This document shows, in pieces, positions 27,607 through 35,672 of a DNA stretch of 63,222 bases. A program made the position numbers and the translations under genes. Origin of the DNA: an uncultured Eubacteriales bacterium (GTDB taxonomy: Bacteria; Bacillota; Clostridia; Christensenellales; CAG-917). The notes beneath the pieces were generated by a model. It made no database searches and had not been told where the DNA came from. It saw nothing but the letters and a program-made list of their open reading frames with translations. Every line of letters begins with the position of its first letter. The first letter of the stretch is position 1. The DNA lies in NCBI GenBank assembly GCA_900322215.1, contig ONYW01000005.1, positions 1 to 63,222 of the forward strand, read 5' to 3'.

Positions 27607-27673
27607 AAATACCGGCATGACAACAAATCTCTCTTGCGGTTTAGCAAACAATCTTGCGCGCGGTAGCACGAAA

Positions 27674-27698
27674 AAAGCGCACCAAATTGGTACGCTTT
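27674..27698 (-). terminator. Hairpin just outside the island's left end
   Basis: AAAGCG...CGCTTT stem with an inner CCAA/TTGG and an A run that becomes a T run on the minus strand. It lies 5 bp from the tRNA-Asn 3'-end copy, so it may be the original tRNA-Asn terminator, now separated from its gene by the island. Confidence 0.45.
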
Positions 27699-27703
27699 CC
27701 CTG

Positions 27704-27815
27704 TGGCGCCTGTTGAGGGCGCGACGCGTTAAGCGGACAGTCCTGTGAACTGTCCGTAGCTAAAGCGAACGAGGTGGATGCCTTTGGCAACATCGAAGTC
27801 GGACTCGGACCCCCG
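27704..27815 (-). repeat. Split copy of the tRNA-Asn 3' end (putative attL)
   Basis: 27704-27719 is identical to 44009-44024 (CCA end and acceptor strand of tRNA-Asn). 27801-27815 is identical to 44023-44037 (T-arm). Together they give 29 nt of the tRNA 3' part, interrupted by an 81-bp insertion. The orientation is the same as in the intact tRNA, as expected for the distal attachment site of an island integrated into tRNA-Asn. Confidence 0.6.
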
Positions 27816-27936
27816 TGTAGTAGCGTCAGCGTCCACTTCGGAAGAAGTGTCGCACACATAGTGTGGCGGCGTTTTACACCGCAGGGGTGAGTTCCTCAAC
27901 AGGCAATGTTTTTTATCAAAAACATAATAAAAAACG

Positions 27937-27964
27937 AAAACCTTAATCTTGCGACTAAGGTTTT
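27937..27964. terminator. Intrinsic terminator-like hairpin
   Basis: 12-bp stem AAAACCTTAaTC/GAcTAAGGTTTT with a 4-nt loop (one mismatch), flanked by A- and T-rich sequence; it lies about 65 bp beyond the sirtuin remnant on the minus strand. Confidence 0.6.
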
Positions 27965-28028
27965 CTGTGGCTAACCCTTCCATTTTAGCTAACACTTTGC
28001 CCGTAATTATTTTCCCAAAATCAATATT

Positions 28029-28315
28029 TCACCTCTTTATGCTTTGTAAAAATTCGGCTATATCTGCATCTATACAAATAGATCTCTCTTGAATTTGGTC
28101 GGGGCAAATAGCCTCGCCGTAGTTGATGCAAATATAGGTTGCATTCTCATTGGCATAGGTCATGCGCCAAAACGGGTACTTGATAATAGCCGGAGTGTTT
28201 CCACCTACGCCAAGTTCGAGAAGGACAATCTTTTTATCGGCGTATTTATTCACAAAACCATAGTATCGTTCGCTTGCCTTGTGCCAACCTTCATCTTCGA
28301 CAAAGGTATGAGCAA
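28029..28315 (-). pseudogene. Sirtuin (SirTM-like) C-terminal remnant
   Basis: The frame encodes F-V-E-D-E-G-W-H, L-E-L-G-V-G-G-N-T-P, I-I-K-Y-P-F-W-R-M-T and C-I-D-A-D-I-A-E-F-L. These are the C-terminal third of class M (macrodomain-linked) Sir2 proteins that move ADP-ribose or acetyl groups using NAD. The NAD-binding Rossmann start, the G-A-G motif and the catalytic His are missing. The upstream in-frame residues to 28391 are unrelated, so this is a truncated remnant. No macrodomain partner is nearby. It sits at the left of the island and looks like debris from earlier insertions. Confidence 0.75.
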
Positions 28316-28426
28316 ATGTCAATAATTTTAAATAAAAGCAACAAAATGAAAGATAATGCTTATCTGGGATAATGAAATACAACCACATCATGTTCGCACT
28401 TCCCGACTTTTTGATTTGCCGCTATT

Positions 28427-28942
28427 TTATTCCTTTGTTTCCTCGTCTTTCGTCTTTTTCTCCGTCAACAGTTTCTCGATTTGTGACTGCTTGGCAAGGA
28501 TTGAGTTCACCTTATCGTAAAGATCCTCAATCATGATCTCGGTTTTCAGGTTGACCTTATAATCGTTTTCCGCACGACGACGATCTTTTTCCTCCTGACG
28601 GTTCTGACTCATCATAATCAGCGGAGCCTGAATGGCTGCAACACAGGACAAGACAAGATTCAGAAGAATAAATGGATAGGGGTCAAATGCTTTTGTCGCA
28701 AGAATTGCGTTGATGACCATCCACAGAACCAGCACACCTGCAAACGAAAATATAAACGCCCAGCTGCCCGCAAATTTCGCAATGGTGTCAGCTGCCCGTT
28801 GCCCGAGTGTGTATTTTTCCTTTTCCTTTTCGGGACTGACGGAAATTTTACTGTCCGACAAAAGATTCAGAACCTCCTCATCTGTCATATCTTGTCGGAT
28901 CTCATTCAGTACTTCCTGTAATAACTTTCTGTTTTCCTTCAT
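28427..28942 (-). CDS. DUF1003 family membrane protein
   Basis: 171 residues: a soluble N-terminal part, two TM helices (about 58-80 and 88-110, with the conserved W-A-F-I...L-V-L-W-M-V-I-N and F-D-P-Y-P-F-I-L-L-N-L-V-L-S), Q-A-P-L-I-M-M-S-Q-N-R, then a charged coiled-coil tail. This matches DUF1003, a small cytoplasmic-membrane family of unknown role. Ribosome site AAGGGGAAG. Base composition resembles other Firmicutes accessory genes rather than the host core. Confidence 0.85.
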   Translation of the reverse strand: MKENRKLLQEVLNEIRQDMTDEEVLNLLSDSKISVSPEKEKEKYTLGQRAADTIAKFAGSWAFIFSFAGVLVLWMVINAILATKAFDPYPFILLNLVLSCVAAIQAPLIMMSQNRQEEKDRRRAENDYKVNLKTEIMIEDLYDKVNSILAKQSQIEKLLTEKKTKDEETKE

Positions 28943-29050
28943 AATTTCTTCCCCTTATTTAATAAATTATTGCTGTTTTCCGCCATGGTTGCTCCTCCTT
29001 CTGTCGGGCATAAAAATACGTATACATTATAACATATTTTAGCGTGAAAA

Positions 29051-29412
29051 TCAAGTATTGAACGTGACAAAATTGTCCGTTTCATACACCTTTTCACGTG
29101 TTTCGGGGTTCAAATCCTTCCAACCCGTACTTTTTTGGTGTTCTTTGCAGAGCAAAGAAACGCAAAAAGTATACCAGCATTTTCGACCGTTTTCGCGTTC
29201 TGATAACAAAAAATCGGGCTCCGCTGCAGCCGGTTGACCGCATTGGAGCCCGAAAATGCCTGTTTTTGCCCGTTTTTTGCCTGAAATGCTAAAAGAAACG
29301 CCCTTTGTCTTGGTAGACAAAAGACGTTTCTTTTATGTCTTTCTTTCACAAAATAGCTGTCATCGTTTTGGGCTTATTCGGCATTCTATTTTCCCAAAAT
29401 AATGATGAATGC
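29051..29412. other. Non-coding segment with hairpins
   Basis: No credible gene. It contains a long GGGCTCC...GGAGCCC inverted repeat (about 29216-29255) and a fragment resembling a tRNA T-arm and 3' acceptor strand near 29107-29130. Confidence 0.4.
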
Positions 29413-29805
29413 TCACGCATTGCTTCTATCGCACCAACTCGGCGTTGTTTTGCCAAACGCTCTTCTCAAATATCTAAACAGAGAAAGCACGAATGGTTTT
29501 ATCTTTTCGGGTAAATCATTTATGTTCAATAGATATACTTCATTGTTATTTTCCCAATGATTTACATCTATCTCGTTCGTGTCATACCTATATCTAATCC
29601 TATATCCTTTATCCTCAACTAATACGCCACATTCAAGACTACAAGGCAAATTGTTTTGAGATATTATTTTGAATGTAAACCAATCTTTATAGTTTTTGGA
29701 AAAATTTTGGGAAAAACAGAAAAAAGTTACAAGAAAAGACGATAAGTCGTCAGTTCGAGTCTTGCGAGTTCGGTGAAAAGTCAAAATGACAGCTATAAAA
29801 TGCAA
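29413..29805 (-). CDS. Hypothetical protein, possibly a degraded gene
   Basis: An open frame of 130 codons whose C-terminal 85 residues look protein-like (W-F-T-F-K-I-I-S...I-R-Y-R-Y-D-T-N...F-V-L-S-L-F-R-Y-L-R-R-A-F-G). The first 40 residues are low-quality sequence and there is no ribosome site for the TTG start, so the gene has probably lost its 5' end. No family is recognised. It lies between the recombinase terminator and the DUF1003 gene. Confidence 0.25.
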   Translation of the reverse strand: MHFIAVILTFHRTRKTRTDDLSSFLVTFFCFSQNFSKNYKDWFTFKIISQNNLPCSLECGVLVEDKGYRIRYRYDTNEIDVNHWENNNEVYLLNINDLPEKIKPFVLSLFRYLRRAFGKTTPSWCDRSNA

Positions 29806-29875
29806 TCATTTTGTCCAAGTGTAAAAACGAATAAATATTGAAAACATATATTAGATTATACGAAAAAATTGCAAT

Positions 29876-29910
29876 AAAAAAGGCGGATTTGCATAAAATC
29901 CGTCTTTTTT
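29876..29910 (-). terminator. Intrinsic terminator of the recombinase gene
   Basis: 15-bp stem (29876-29890 with 29896-29910, one G-T pair) with a 5-nt loop and a T run on the minus strand, 27 bp past the recombinase stop. Confidence 0.8.
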
Positions 29911-29936
29911 ATTCGTGACAGCTATTTCGTCACTAA

Positions 29937-31463
29937 TCATGGCGCCCCATTGGTGAAATTAGACAACTCATTTATAATAAATGAAAAAGCAGAGTCAGAC
30001 TGGCTCTGCCTTTCAATAGATTTTGTTGTCTTTACATCAAACGATACTGGCTCGCTATGATCAGAGAAATTGTATGTAATAATGAGTTTATCTTCAAAGA
30101 AGATAATTTCTCGAATAAATGTATTCACAATCATCTTTCTGAACTCAAACGAATTTGATTGATTTTGTATCTTTGATTTGATGTATTCTTTGACTTGCTC
30201 TTTTGTCAAATACATTTGGTTACGTGCTTTTTCTTTTGCAATTTCATACTCCAGTTGATTCAATTCTTTTTCAAGCTCTTGCAATCTGATTTTTGTTTGC
30301 TCCGTGATGATGCCTTGTTCAAGTGCTGAAATGAGGTTGTTCGCGGCATTTTGGGCTTTGGTTTTTCTACTCTCCAGTGCTTTGAGTTGAGAGTTGTCTT
30401 TTGCTGTTTTCTCCAATGTGCTGTAAACGGAGTTTGCGATTTTATCAATAACAGAGTCGTTCGTTAAGAACCCTAACGTCGTATTGATAACAAGATTTTC
30501 AAGATAATCTTTTTGGACTGATGTTGTCGTGCAATTGCCGCCGTGCTTATGAGATGTGCAAACATAATAATAGTGAACGCGTTTTGCCCTACAAGAACCG
30601 CTTGCGCCACTCATTTTCTTGTGGCATACACCACAAACCAATTTGCCTGTGAGAATATACTCATAAACAGCTTTTCTGCTACTTGGGTTGATTTTATTAT
30701 CTTCGTGAATCATTTTTATCTTTTGCCATAGTTCGTCCGAGATAATCTGCGGATATACTTTGTCATAAGCAATGCCGTTGTGAATAACTTTGCCCGTATA
30801 TTTCAATTTATGCAACAATTTAAATACCGTTTTGTGATCCATAAACTTGTCATTGTTATATCTGAGTCCGCGTTCTTTCAAAGACTCTGCAATTTCAATT
30901 GCCGTGAATCCTTGGGAGTATTTTGTAAATATCTCTTGAATTATGGTTGCCTCCCTTTCGTTTATTACATATTTTTTATTGATAATGTCGTATCCAAATA
31001 CTTTTGGACCGCCTGTTGCGTTGCCTTTGAGCCAACTCTCATTGAGACCACGGCGGACTTTTTGTGTGAGTTCTTCAGAAAAATATTGGTTCATTCCTTC
31101 AAGGAAGCACTCCATCATTCTGCCCTCGGGGGAATCCGTGATGTTTTCCATTGCGGAGACAAGTTTGACTCCATTGTCTTGCAAACGCTTTTTGTTGATG
31201 ACGGATTCGTATTTGTTTCGTGCGAATCTGTCTAACTTATAAACAATGACATACGTCCATTTTTGTTTTTCACTGTCATGAATCATTTTTTGAAATGCCG
31301 GACGATTGTCATTGGTGCCGGACATGGCTCGGTCTATGTATGCGTCAACTACCAAAATGTCGTTTTGTTTTGCATAGTCTTGGCACACTCTAAGCTGCCC
31401 TTCAATAGATTGCTCTGTTTGGCTGTCGCTGGAATATCTTGCGTAGATAACTGCTGTTTTCAT
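29937..31463 (-). CDS. Large serine recombinase
   Basis: 508 residues with the order expected for TnpX/TndX- or phage-type integrases. A resolvase catalytic domain (residues 1-145) has Y-A-R-Y-S-S-D (catalytic Ser near residue 11) and Y-K-L-D-R-F-A-R-N. A recombinase domain follows (about 160-270), then a zinc ribbon near 283-325 (C-G-V-C...C-T-S...C) and a coiled coil (about 365-425) that controls integration direction in this family. Ribosome site AGGAGG. It should catalyse site-specific insertion and excision of a mobile element through short att sites. Which part of the island it moves is not clear from the sequence. Confidence 0.93.
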   Translation of the reverse strand: MKTAVIYARYSSDSQTEQSIEGQLRVCQDYAKQNDILVVDAYIDRAMSGTNDNRPAFQKMIHDSEKQKWTYVIVYKLDRFARNKYESVINKKRLQDNGVKLVSAMENITDSPEGRMMECFLEGMNQYFSEELTQKVRRGLNESWLKGNATGGPKVFGYDIINKKYVINEREATIIQEIFTKYSQGFTAIEIAESLKERGLRYNNDKFMDHKTVFKLLHKLKYTGKVIHNGIAYDKVYPQIISDELWQKIKMIHEDNKINPSSRKAVYEYILTGKLVCGVCHKKMSGASGSCRAKRVHYYYVCTSHKHGGNCTTTSVQKDYLENLVINTTLGFLTNDSVIDKIANSVYSTLEKTAKDNSQLKALESRKTKAQNAANNLISALEQGIITEQTKIRLQELEKELNQLEYEIAKEKARNQMYLTKEQVKEYIKSKIQNQSNSFEFRKMIVNTFIREIIFFEDKLIITYNFSDHSEPVSFDVKTTKSIERQSQSDSAFSFIINELSNFTNGAP

Positions 31464-31806
31464 TTGGGTTTACCTCCTTTGATTTGTCTTTCGACGGGAA
31501 CCAGAGGTATCGGGAAAACCGCAGTCGGTCAAGGAACCCCAGAAAAAGAATGATTATGGTCAATTCTCAATCAGTCCAGCACATTGTTTTTCTCCTTTAC
31601 CGCAAGGTTTTCTCGATAAACTTTCCCCAAAGAAAGATAAATCGTATTTTGTTTTATTTATGAAAACAAGGTTATCAACAATTTTTGCTTTTGAAAAGGT
31701 ACTCAAAGTGTAATAAAAGTATACCAATGTTTTTTCTAACGTATACACGCTTGGGACGATAATGGGACATGGCGTATACCGTAGGTATAAACATTCAAAA
31801 ATACTA
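31464..31806. other. Spacer upstream of the recombinase and the Rep operon
   Basis: About 340 bp with no supported gene, between the divergent recombinase and Rep operons. The first 20 bp carry the recombinase ribosome site. I see no clear recombinase promoter. Confidence 0.5.
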
Positions 31807-31835
31807 TTGACAAATGCTTATGCACAGCATATAAT
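31807..31835 (+). promoter_or_regulatory. Promoter of the Rep operon
   Basis: Exact consensus boxes TTGACA (31807-31812), 17 bp, TATAAT (31830-31835), followed by a leader of about 240 nt. Confidence 0.85.
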
Positions 31836-31841
31836 TGCAGC

Positions 31842-32081
31842 ACAATTGATCACGGTGAGACCAGATCTGATAGTGGAAATAGATACATCCCGAGAAGTGT
31901 TGAATTGTGCATGGTATTAAGAGTGAGATGCGCCGGTTTACGGGCCCGCCGCCATGAAAGAAAGGGAGTTGACCGTGGCTATCAGGATAATTTTCGAGAG
32001 AATCGAAATTTTTCCTGCTAGCCGCGGTTTTTATATTCTCGATCCTCTCGAATCGAAATAAACGACAAAGGAGGTGAGAAT
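31842..32081 (+). promoter_or_regulatory. Long structured leader with internal terminator
   Basis: The leader contains a long hairpin at 31971-32028 (ACCG...CGGT outer stem, CAGGA/TCCTG and TTTCGA/TCGAAA inner stems) followed directly by TTTTT, so it looks like an intrinsic terminator ahead of the operon. The segment CTCTCGAA (about 32045-32052) can pair with TTCGAGAG in the terminator's upper stem. This fits attenuation by an unknown signal. Confidence 0.5.
31971..32033 (+). terminator. Attenuator-like terminator in the Rep operon leader
   Basis: A long imperfect hairpin with a U run at 32029-32033, located between the promoter and the first gene of the operon. Confidence 0.6.
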
Positions 32082-32375
32082 ATGACGATTCAAGCAGTGC
32101 GAGAGGATTTGAGAGAAATCCGCTATTATTTCATGTGCAAAAGACGTTTGGAAGATCATGCAGAACTTGCCGGAAGCACTTATGTTGTTGAGCTTGTTGA
32201 AAGATACAACTCGGCAATGCAAAAAGCTCCTATAAGGCTCTATGACCTCTATGCGTCTTTGTATCTTGAAAACAACACGCAAGAAGGTTTGGCGGAAAAG
32301 TGGTGCTACTCAAACGAGTATATCAAAGTGTTGTGCAAAAAATTGCATCGGTATTTGGCGTCTGCCATAGTGTAG
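32082..32375 (+). CDS. Small helical protein, sigma-region-4-like
   Basis: 97 residues with strong ribosome site AAAGGAGGTG. The C-terminal half (L-Y-L-E-N-N-T-Q-E-G-L-A-E-K-W-C-Y-S-N-E-Y-I split around a turn) has the spacing of a helix-turn-helix resembling sigma-70 region 4 or phage-type regulators. Such small proteins often open replication or excision operons of integrative elements. It probably regulates the operon, but no specific family can be named. Confidence 0.6.
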   Translation: MTIQAVREDLREIRYYFMCKRRLEDHAELAGSTYVVELVERYNSAMQKAPIRLYDLYASLYLENNTQEGLAEKWCYSNEYIKVLCKKLHRYLASAIV

Positions 32376-32406
32376 GGTTTGCATTGTCTCGAAGGAGGTG
32401 ATGTAT

Positions 32407-32601
32407 ATGGAGAACTGCAAAACTACCAAGAGCAGAACACGCCGAGAGTTAGCCGTTGTAGTTGTTAGCCCTCCGAACATCAAGAATATGTCCAAGAAGG
32501 ACTATGACATCTTCATTTCAACTTTGGCGCAGATGATAAGTGATGACCAGACGAAACAGCCATCCCCCTTTTTAGCAGAGGAGGACGACAGCCATGATTG
32601 A
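32407..32601 (+). CDS. Small accessory protein of the Rep operon
   Basis: 64 residues from the ATG at 32407, which has the ribosome site AAGGAGGTG; an upstream ATG at 32398 overlaps that site and is unlikely. The sequence is basic at the N-terminus and acidic at the C-terminus. No family is recognised. It overlaps the start of the Rep gene by 8 bp, which suggests translational coupling. Confidence 0.6.
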   Translation: MENCKTTKSRTRRELAVVVVSPPNIKNMSKKDYDIFISTLAQMISDDQTKQPSPFLAEEDDSHD

Positions 32602-33358
32602 GAAAGCAAAAATATATAATGACGGAAATCATTTCATAGCAATACCAAAAACAGCTGCACCAAATAGACGACGTAAACACGGTGACAAAAAAGAACACAC
32701 AGAGGAAGAACAAAGAGAACTAGACAGGCGAAGTCTCCTTGTGAGGAAGATTCGGTTTATACGAAAGGCGTATCTCAATAGGTTTAACTATTTTGCGACT
32801 TTCACTTATGATGACAAACTTCATATGGAGGCATCGTTCAAGAAAAAGTTATTGTCTGCACTTTCAAAGCTACACACCAGAAGGGGTTGGAAATATATGG
32901 GTGTATGGGAGCGTGGTTCAAAAGGAAGGTTGCACTTCCACTCGCTGATTTATGTGCCAAACGGCGCAATGATAGGCGAACTATTTGAGAAGAGGGATTA
33001 TGATACAAAAAACCATAAAATGCGTTTAACCATACAAAACACATACTTTAACTCCCGTTTTGGGAGAAGCGACTTTGTGAGCATAGACCGTGAGATACCG
33101 ATACTTTACAACGGAGTTCTGCGATATTTGTTGAAGTATATAACAAAGACAGACGAGAGGATAACCTATTCTCGAGGACTGCCGACATATCTTGTTGCGG
33201 ATATTGCAGAACGCGATGTAATTGCTGAAATGGGGATATGGGCGCAAAAGCTACTTCTCTTTGATGACGCAGTTTTGTATGATGAAGGAGAGATGCTTGG
33301 GCAACTTGATGATGAAGAACTACTGGCAACTTTAACGCAAAGCAAACGGCAACCATAA
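32594..33358 (+). CDS. HUH-type rolling-circle replication initiator (Rep)
   Basis: 254 residues with the motifs of single-Tyr HUH endonucleases: F-A-T-F-T-Y-D-D (motif I, about 74-81), L-H-F-H-S-L-I-Y (HUH motif, about 117) and Y-L-L-K-Y-I-T-K (motif III with the catalytic Tyr). It would nick the element's origin and start rolling-circle replication. The gene context (serine recombinase, small regulator, Rep) resembles a small integrative or mobilisable element. A strong terminator follows. Confidence 0.8.
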   Translation: MIEKAKIYNDGNHFIAIPKTAAPNRRRKHGDKKEHTEEEQRELDRRSLLVRKIRFIRKAYLNRFNYFATFTYDDKLHMEASFKKKLLSALSKLHTRRGWKYMGVWERGSKGRLHFHSLIYVPNGAMIGELFEKRDYDTKNHKMRLTIQNTYFNSRFGRSDFVSIDREIPILYNGVLRYLLKYITKTDERITYSRGLPTYLVADIAERDVIAEMGIWAQKLLLFDDAVLYDEGEMLGQLDDEELLATLTQSKRQP

Positions 33359-33370
33359 AGGCGAAGGCAT

Positions 33371-33447
33371 CCGAGAGCAAAAACAAAAAGAATGGGGCCT
33401 GCTCCGCAAGCGGTTTAGCGCGGACAGCCCCATTTTGTTTTTCTCGG
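33371..33447. terminator. Long inverted repeat / terminator after rep
   Basis: Outer CCGAGA...TCTCGG, AAAAACAAAA/TTTTGTTTTT and inner AATGGGGC/GCCCCATT pair to form an extended stem with T- and A-runs on both strands; it separates the Rep operon from the convergent RloAB operon. Confidence 0.7.
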
Positions 33448-33540
33448 ATTTCGCCGTGTGGATGCCGCTTTGCGTGTCCTTGTCTCGGCGCGACGCAGTC
33501 GCGACGACTTGTTCAAGACAAGGACACATCTTATGGACAA

Positions 33541-34206
33541 TTACATCAATTCTTTAAGATATTCTTGATAGTATTCAAAGAACTCAACTACATTTGTGGC
33601 GGGCTTACATTGTGACGGTGTTTTGCCTGTATGTATATCCAGTAATTTATTTGCATTTTTGATTGCACTACCTATTGTGCCGTTGCCAACAACTAGTTTT
33701 ACGGCAATATTCTTATCGTTTTTTTCGTAAGATTCCCCAAGATATTTGCCGAGTTTATCAAAGTATTGCTCTCGAGATATGTCTGTATTCATATACTCAA
33801 AATGTAGTAAAAACCATAGTTCAATACATTCATTAGACCACAACGCATGATATCTTGCCTCGCCTTTCTTTTTATTAAAAGCGCGAACCTTTTGAACCGC
33901 ATTGTCAAAATTATCTTTTTCAAAATCGTCTTTATCAAAGACAATCCATATGTGTTGATAACTCTCCAAATCCGACCTGTCTTCCAAATGTTTTATCATT
34001 TTTTGTGGATCAACCGGATCTGACTCGACGTCAAAATTGACACCTGTTTGTTTTGGATAATTGTCTTTAATAATCTTCGCGATACTATCAAAATAATTCT
34101 TCTCTGTTCGCACTCCGCAACAAATTATTAAATTGTTCAAACCAATAGGAATTGAACCGCCACGCCGTGCTTTTATGTTCCAATCATGTGAATTAGGGCG
34201 CGTCAT
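33541..34206 (-). CDS. rloB: RloB-like TOPRIM protein (AbiL-type defence)
   Basis: 221 residues from ATG 34206 (GGGAGG upstream, 2 bp after the rloA stop). It has the RloB signature: an N-terminal L-I-I-C-C-G-V-R-T-E-K-N-Y-F-D strand-helix with the TOPRIM-type Glu, I-V-F-D-K-D-D-F (Asp cluster), and W-S-N-E-C-I-E-L-W-F-L-L-H-F. RloB is the predicted nuclease of RloAB/AbiL pairs, in which an AAA ATPase senses infection and the TOPRIM partner damages nucleic acid, stopping phage growth. It is translated with rloA from one operon. Confidence 0.85.
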   Translation of the reverse strand: MTRPNSHDWNIKARRGGSIPIGLNNLIICCGVRTEKNYFDSIAKIIKDNYPKQTGVNFDVESDPVDPQKMIKHLEDRSDLESYQHIWIVFDKDDFEKDNFDNAVQKVRAFNKKKGEARYHALWSNECIELWFLLHFEYMNTDISREQYFDKLGKYLGESYEKNDKNIAVKLVVGNGTIGSAIKNANKLLDIHTGKTPSQCKPATNVVEFFEYYQEYLKELM

Positions 34207-34208
34207 AA

Positions 34209-35435
34209 TTATGCCTCCCACTTTTGTATTTTTTCAAAATATGGGTCCGCACCATATCGCCCTGCCAAGTATTGTTTACTATAAGACGCATCAGTGCGCA
34301 CAAGCTCGCCGCTTTCATCTCGTATATCGGACAAAGAATACAACATTGTGTTTTCGCTTTGATCTTTTGCTGCAAACCATATTTCGTCTCTTCTAAACAC
34401 CTTATTGTTCATTGTTGATAAGTCGTGTGAAGTAAACAATAATTGAGCGCCGTTTTTATTGTGCTTTTTATCCGTATAAAGAGAAATAACACGCTCTAAC
34501 ATTTTTGGATGTAATTTGGCGTCTAATTCGTCTATCATAAGAACTCCGCCCCTGCTTAAGCTGTCTATAATATATGGCAACAAATTGAATAGTTTTTGTG
34601 TACCCATAGACTCTTGCTGTAAGAACAAATTATATCGCTTATTGTTTACATTATGATATGTGACAATTTGGAGTTGTTGATTTGCATTGTTGTTAATAAC
34701 ATTCATATCAAAATCATCTATATCCAAATTAAGATATTTCAACATGTTTTTCATGGTTGCCTTTAATTGCGGATTTTGAGCATGCAATAATAGTGTTGCT
34801 TTAAGCATTTCTTCCATAGCAGGCGTTCCATAGTCAATAGTCGGTGACGCTATCATCCAATCGGTTATTTCTTTTATTGGCGAAATACCATATAGTTGTC
34901 TCAAAAAAGACAATGCGGGCATATCGGCGGCAATAACTGCTGTTTTAGGGACAGAAACTTTTAGCTTTTCCCCAACTGTAAGTGTTGTATTATTGCGTTC
35001 ATAAAGTGTAATAATCCTACCTGCTGCCTTTTTTTCTTGAAGGCACTCATAGATGATTAAAGCTCCTTGACATTCCATATAAAGTTTATAGTCAGATTCT
35101 CCAAGGTGAACTACCAATTCAAAAACGGTTGGCTTATTTCTTGAATCGTCATCCAACAAAAATGGAATCGGCACGGGCTTTTGGATTATGCCGACAAATG
35201 GCAAATTTAATGTGCCCATTTGAAATAATGGAGCAGTTATCATTGCGCAAAACATATTAAGCGCTTGCAAAACAGTGGATTTGCCTCCACCATTTGGACC
35301 ATATATAACCGAGACTGGTAAATATTCGTTTTGAATTAGTGAATCTTTGTGCTCGTTTATATTGACACGTCTCATGTCAAGACAAACTTTTTCTCTAATA
35401 CTCTGAAAATTTTCTACGCTAAATTGAACTAACAT
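34209..35435 (-). CDS. rloA: RloA-like AAA ATPase (AbiL-type defence)
   Basis: 408 residues from ATG 35435 (GAGGTG upstream). It is an ABC/SMC-like AAA_15 ATPase: F-S-V-E-N-F-Q-S-I-R-E at the start, Walker A Y-G-P-N-G-G-G-K-S (about residue 46), a helical insertion, a signature-like region, Walker B L-M-I-D-E-L-D with H-P near residue 310, and the switch T-S-H-D-L. It is the sensor/ATPase half of an abortive-infection pair with RloB. Strong own promoter; AT-rich codon use differs from the host core, as for most of the island. Confidence 0.87.
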   Translation of the reverse strand: MLVQFSVENFQSIREKVCLDMRRVNINEHKDSLIQNEYLPVSVIYGPNGGGKSTVLQALNMFCAMITAPLFQMGTLNLPFVGIIQKPVPIPFLLDDDSRNKPTVFELVVHLGESDYKLYMECQGALIIYECLQEKKAAGRIITLYERNNTTLTVGEKLKVSVPKTAVIAADMPALSFLRQLYGISPIKEITDWMIASPTIDYGTPAMEEMLKATLLLHAQNPQLKATMKNMLKYLNLDIDDFDMNVINNNANQQLQIVTYHNVNNKRYNLFLQQESMGTQKLFNLLPYIIDSLSRGGVLMIDELDAKLHPKMLERVISLYTDKKHNKNGAQLLFTSHDLSTMNNKVFRRDEIWFAAKDQSENTMLYSLSDIRDESGELVRTDASYSKQYLAGRYGADPYFEKIQKWEA

Positions 35436-35511
35436 TTTGCACCTCTTTTCTAATATTATATGCAAAATCGCGAATTTCTACGCATTTTGCGAGATTTTTT
35501 CTCGTAGAATT

Positions 35512-35540
35512 AGTATAAATCATAAAATTGGGGATGTCAA
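35512..35540 (-). promoter_or_regulatory. Promoter of rloAB
   Basis: Minus strand TTGACA (35535-35540), 17 bp, TATACT (35512-35517). The leader (35436-35505) has a CGAGA/TCTCG hairpin inside a CTACG/CGTAG stem. Confidence 0.8.
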
Positions 35541-35614
35541 TATAATTTTAGTATTTTCATATTATTTGTTTGTTGATTGCTTGTAAAACGAGATAATCCC
35601 ATAATAAGCGAACA

Positions 35615-35643
35615 TTGACACATGTATGGTGTTATGTTATAAT
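35615..35643 (+). promoter_or_regulatory. Promoter of the nuclease-like gene
   Basis: TTGACA (35615-35620), 17 bp, TATAAT (35638-35643): exact consensus, 29 bp before the ATG at 35673. Confidence 0.85.
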
Positions 35644-35672
35644 TTTTTTAATCAAATATATAAGGATAAAAT

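Larger units (their letters stand above)
27060..27703. other. Non-coding repeat mosaic upstream of the giant genes
   Basis: About 640 bp with no gene. The first 70 bp are the leader of the 2013-aa gene. The rest is built of short repeated modules: GGGACGAAGTCCCC hairpins followed by ACCAAGC, GGACAC-TTC-GTGTC hairpins, and the 104-bp direct repeat listed separately. CGGACCCCCGTGTAGTAGCG at 27440 recurs at 27807. Confidence 0.6.

Noticed and set aside
29107-29130. Partial tRNA (T-arm and 3' strand)
   Set aside because: The T-stem pairs poorly and no matching 5' half exists nearby; too weak to call a tRNA or attachment site.
29051-29320. 89-codon open frame on the minus strand
   Set aside because: It overlaps a hairpin and a tRNA-like fragment, has no ribosome site and reads as low-complexity translation of non-coding DNA.
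29937-31463. The serine recombinase as integrase of the whole tRNA-Asn island
   Set aside because: tRNA 3'-end integration is typical of tyrosine recombinases and none is visible. The serine recombinase more likely moved a smaller nested element.
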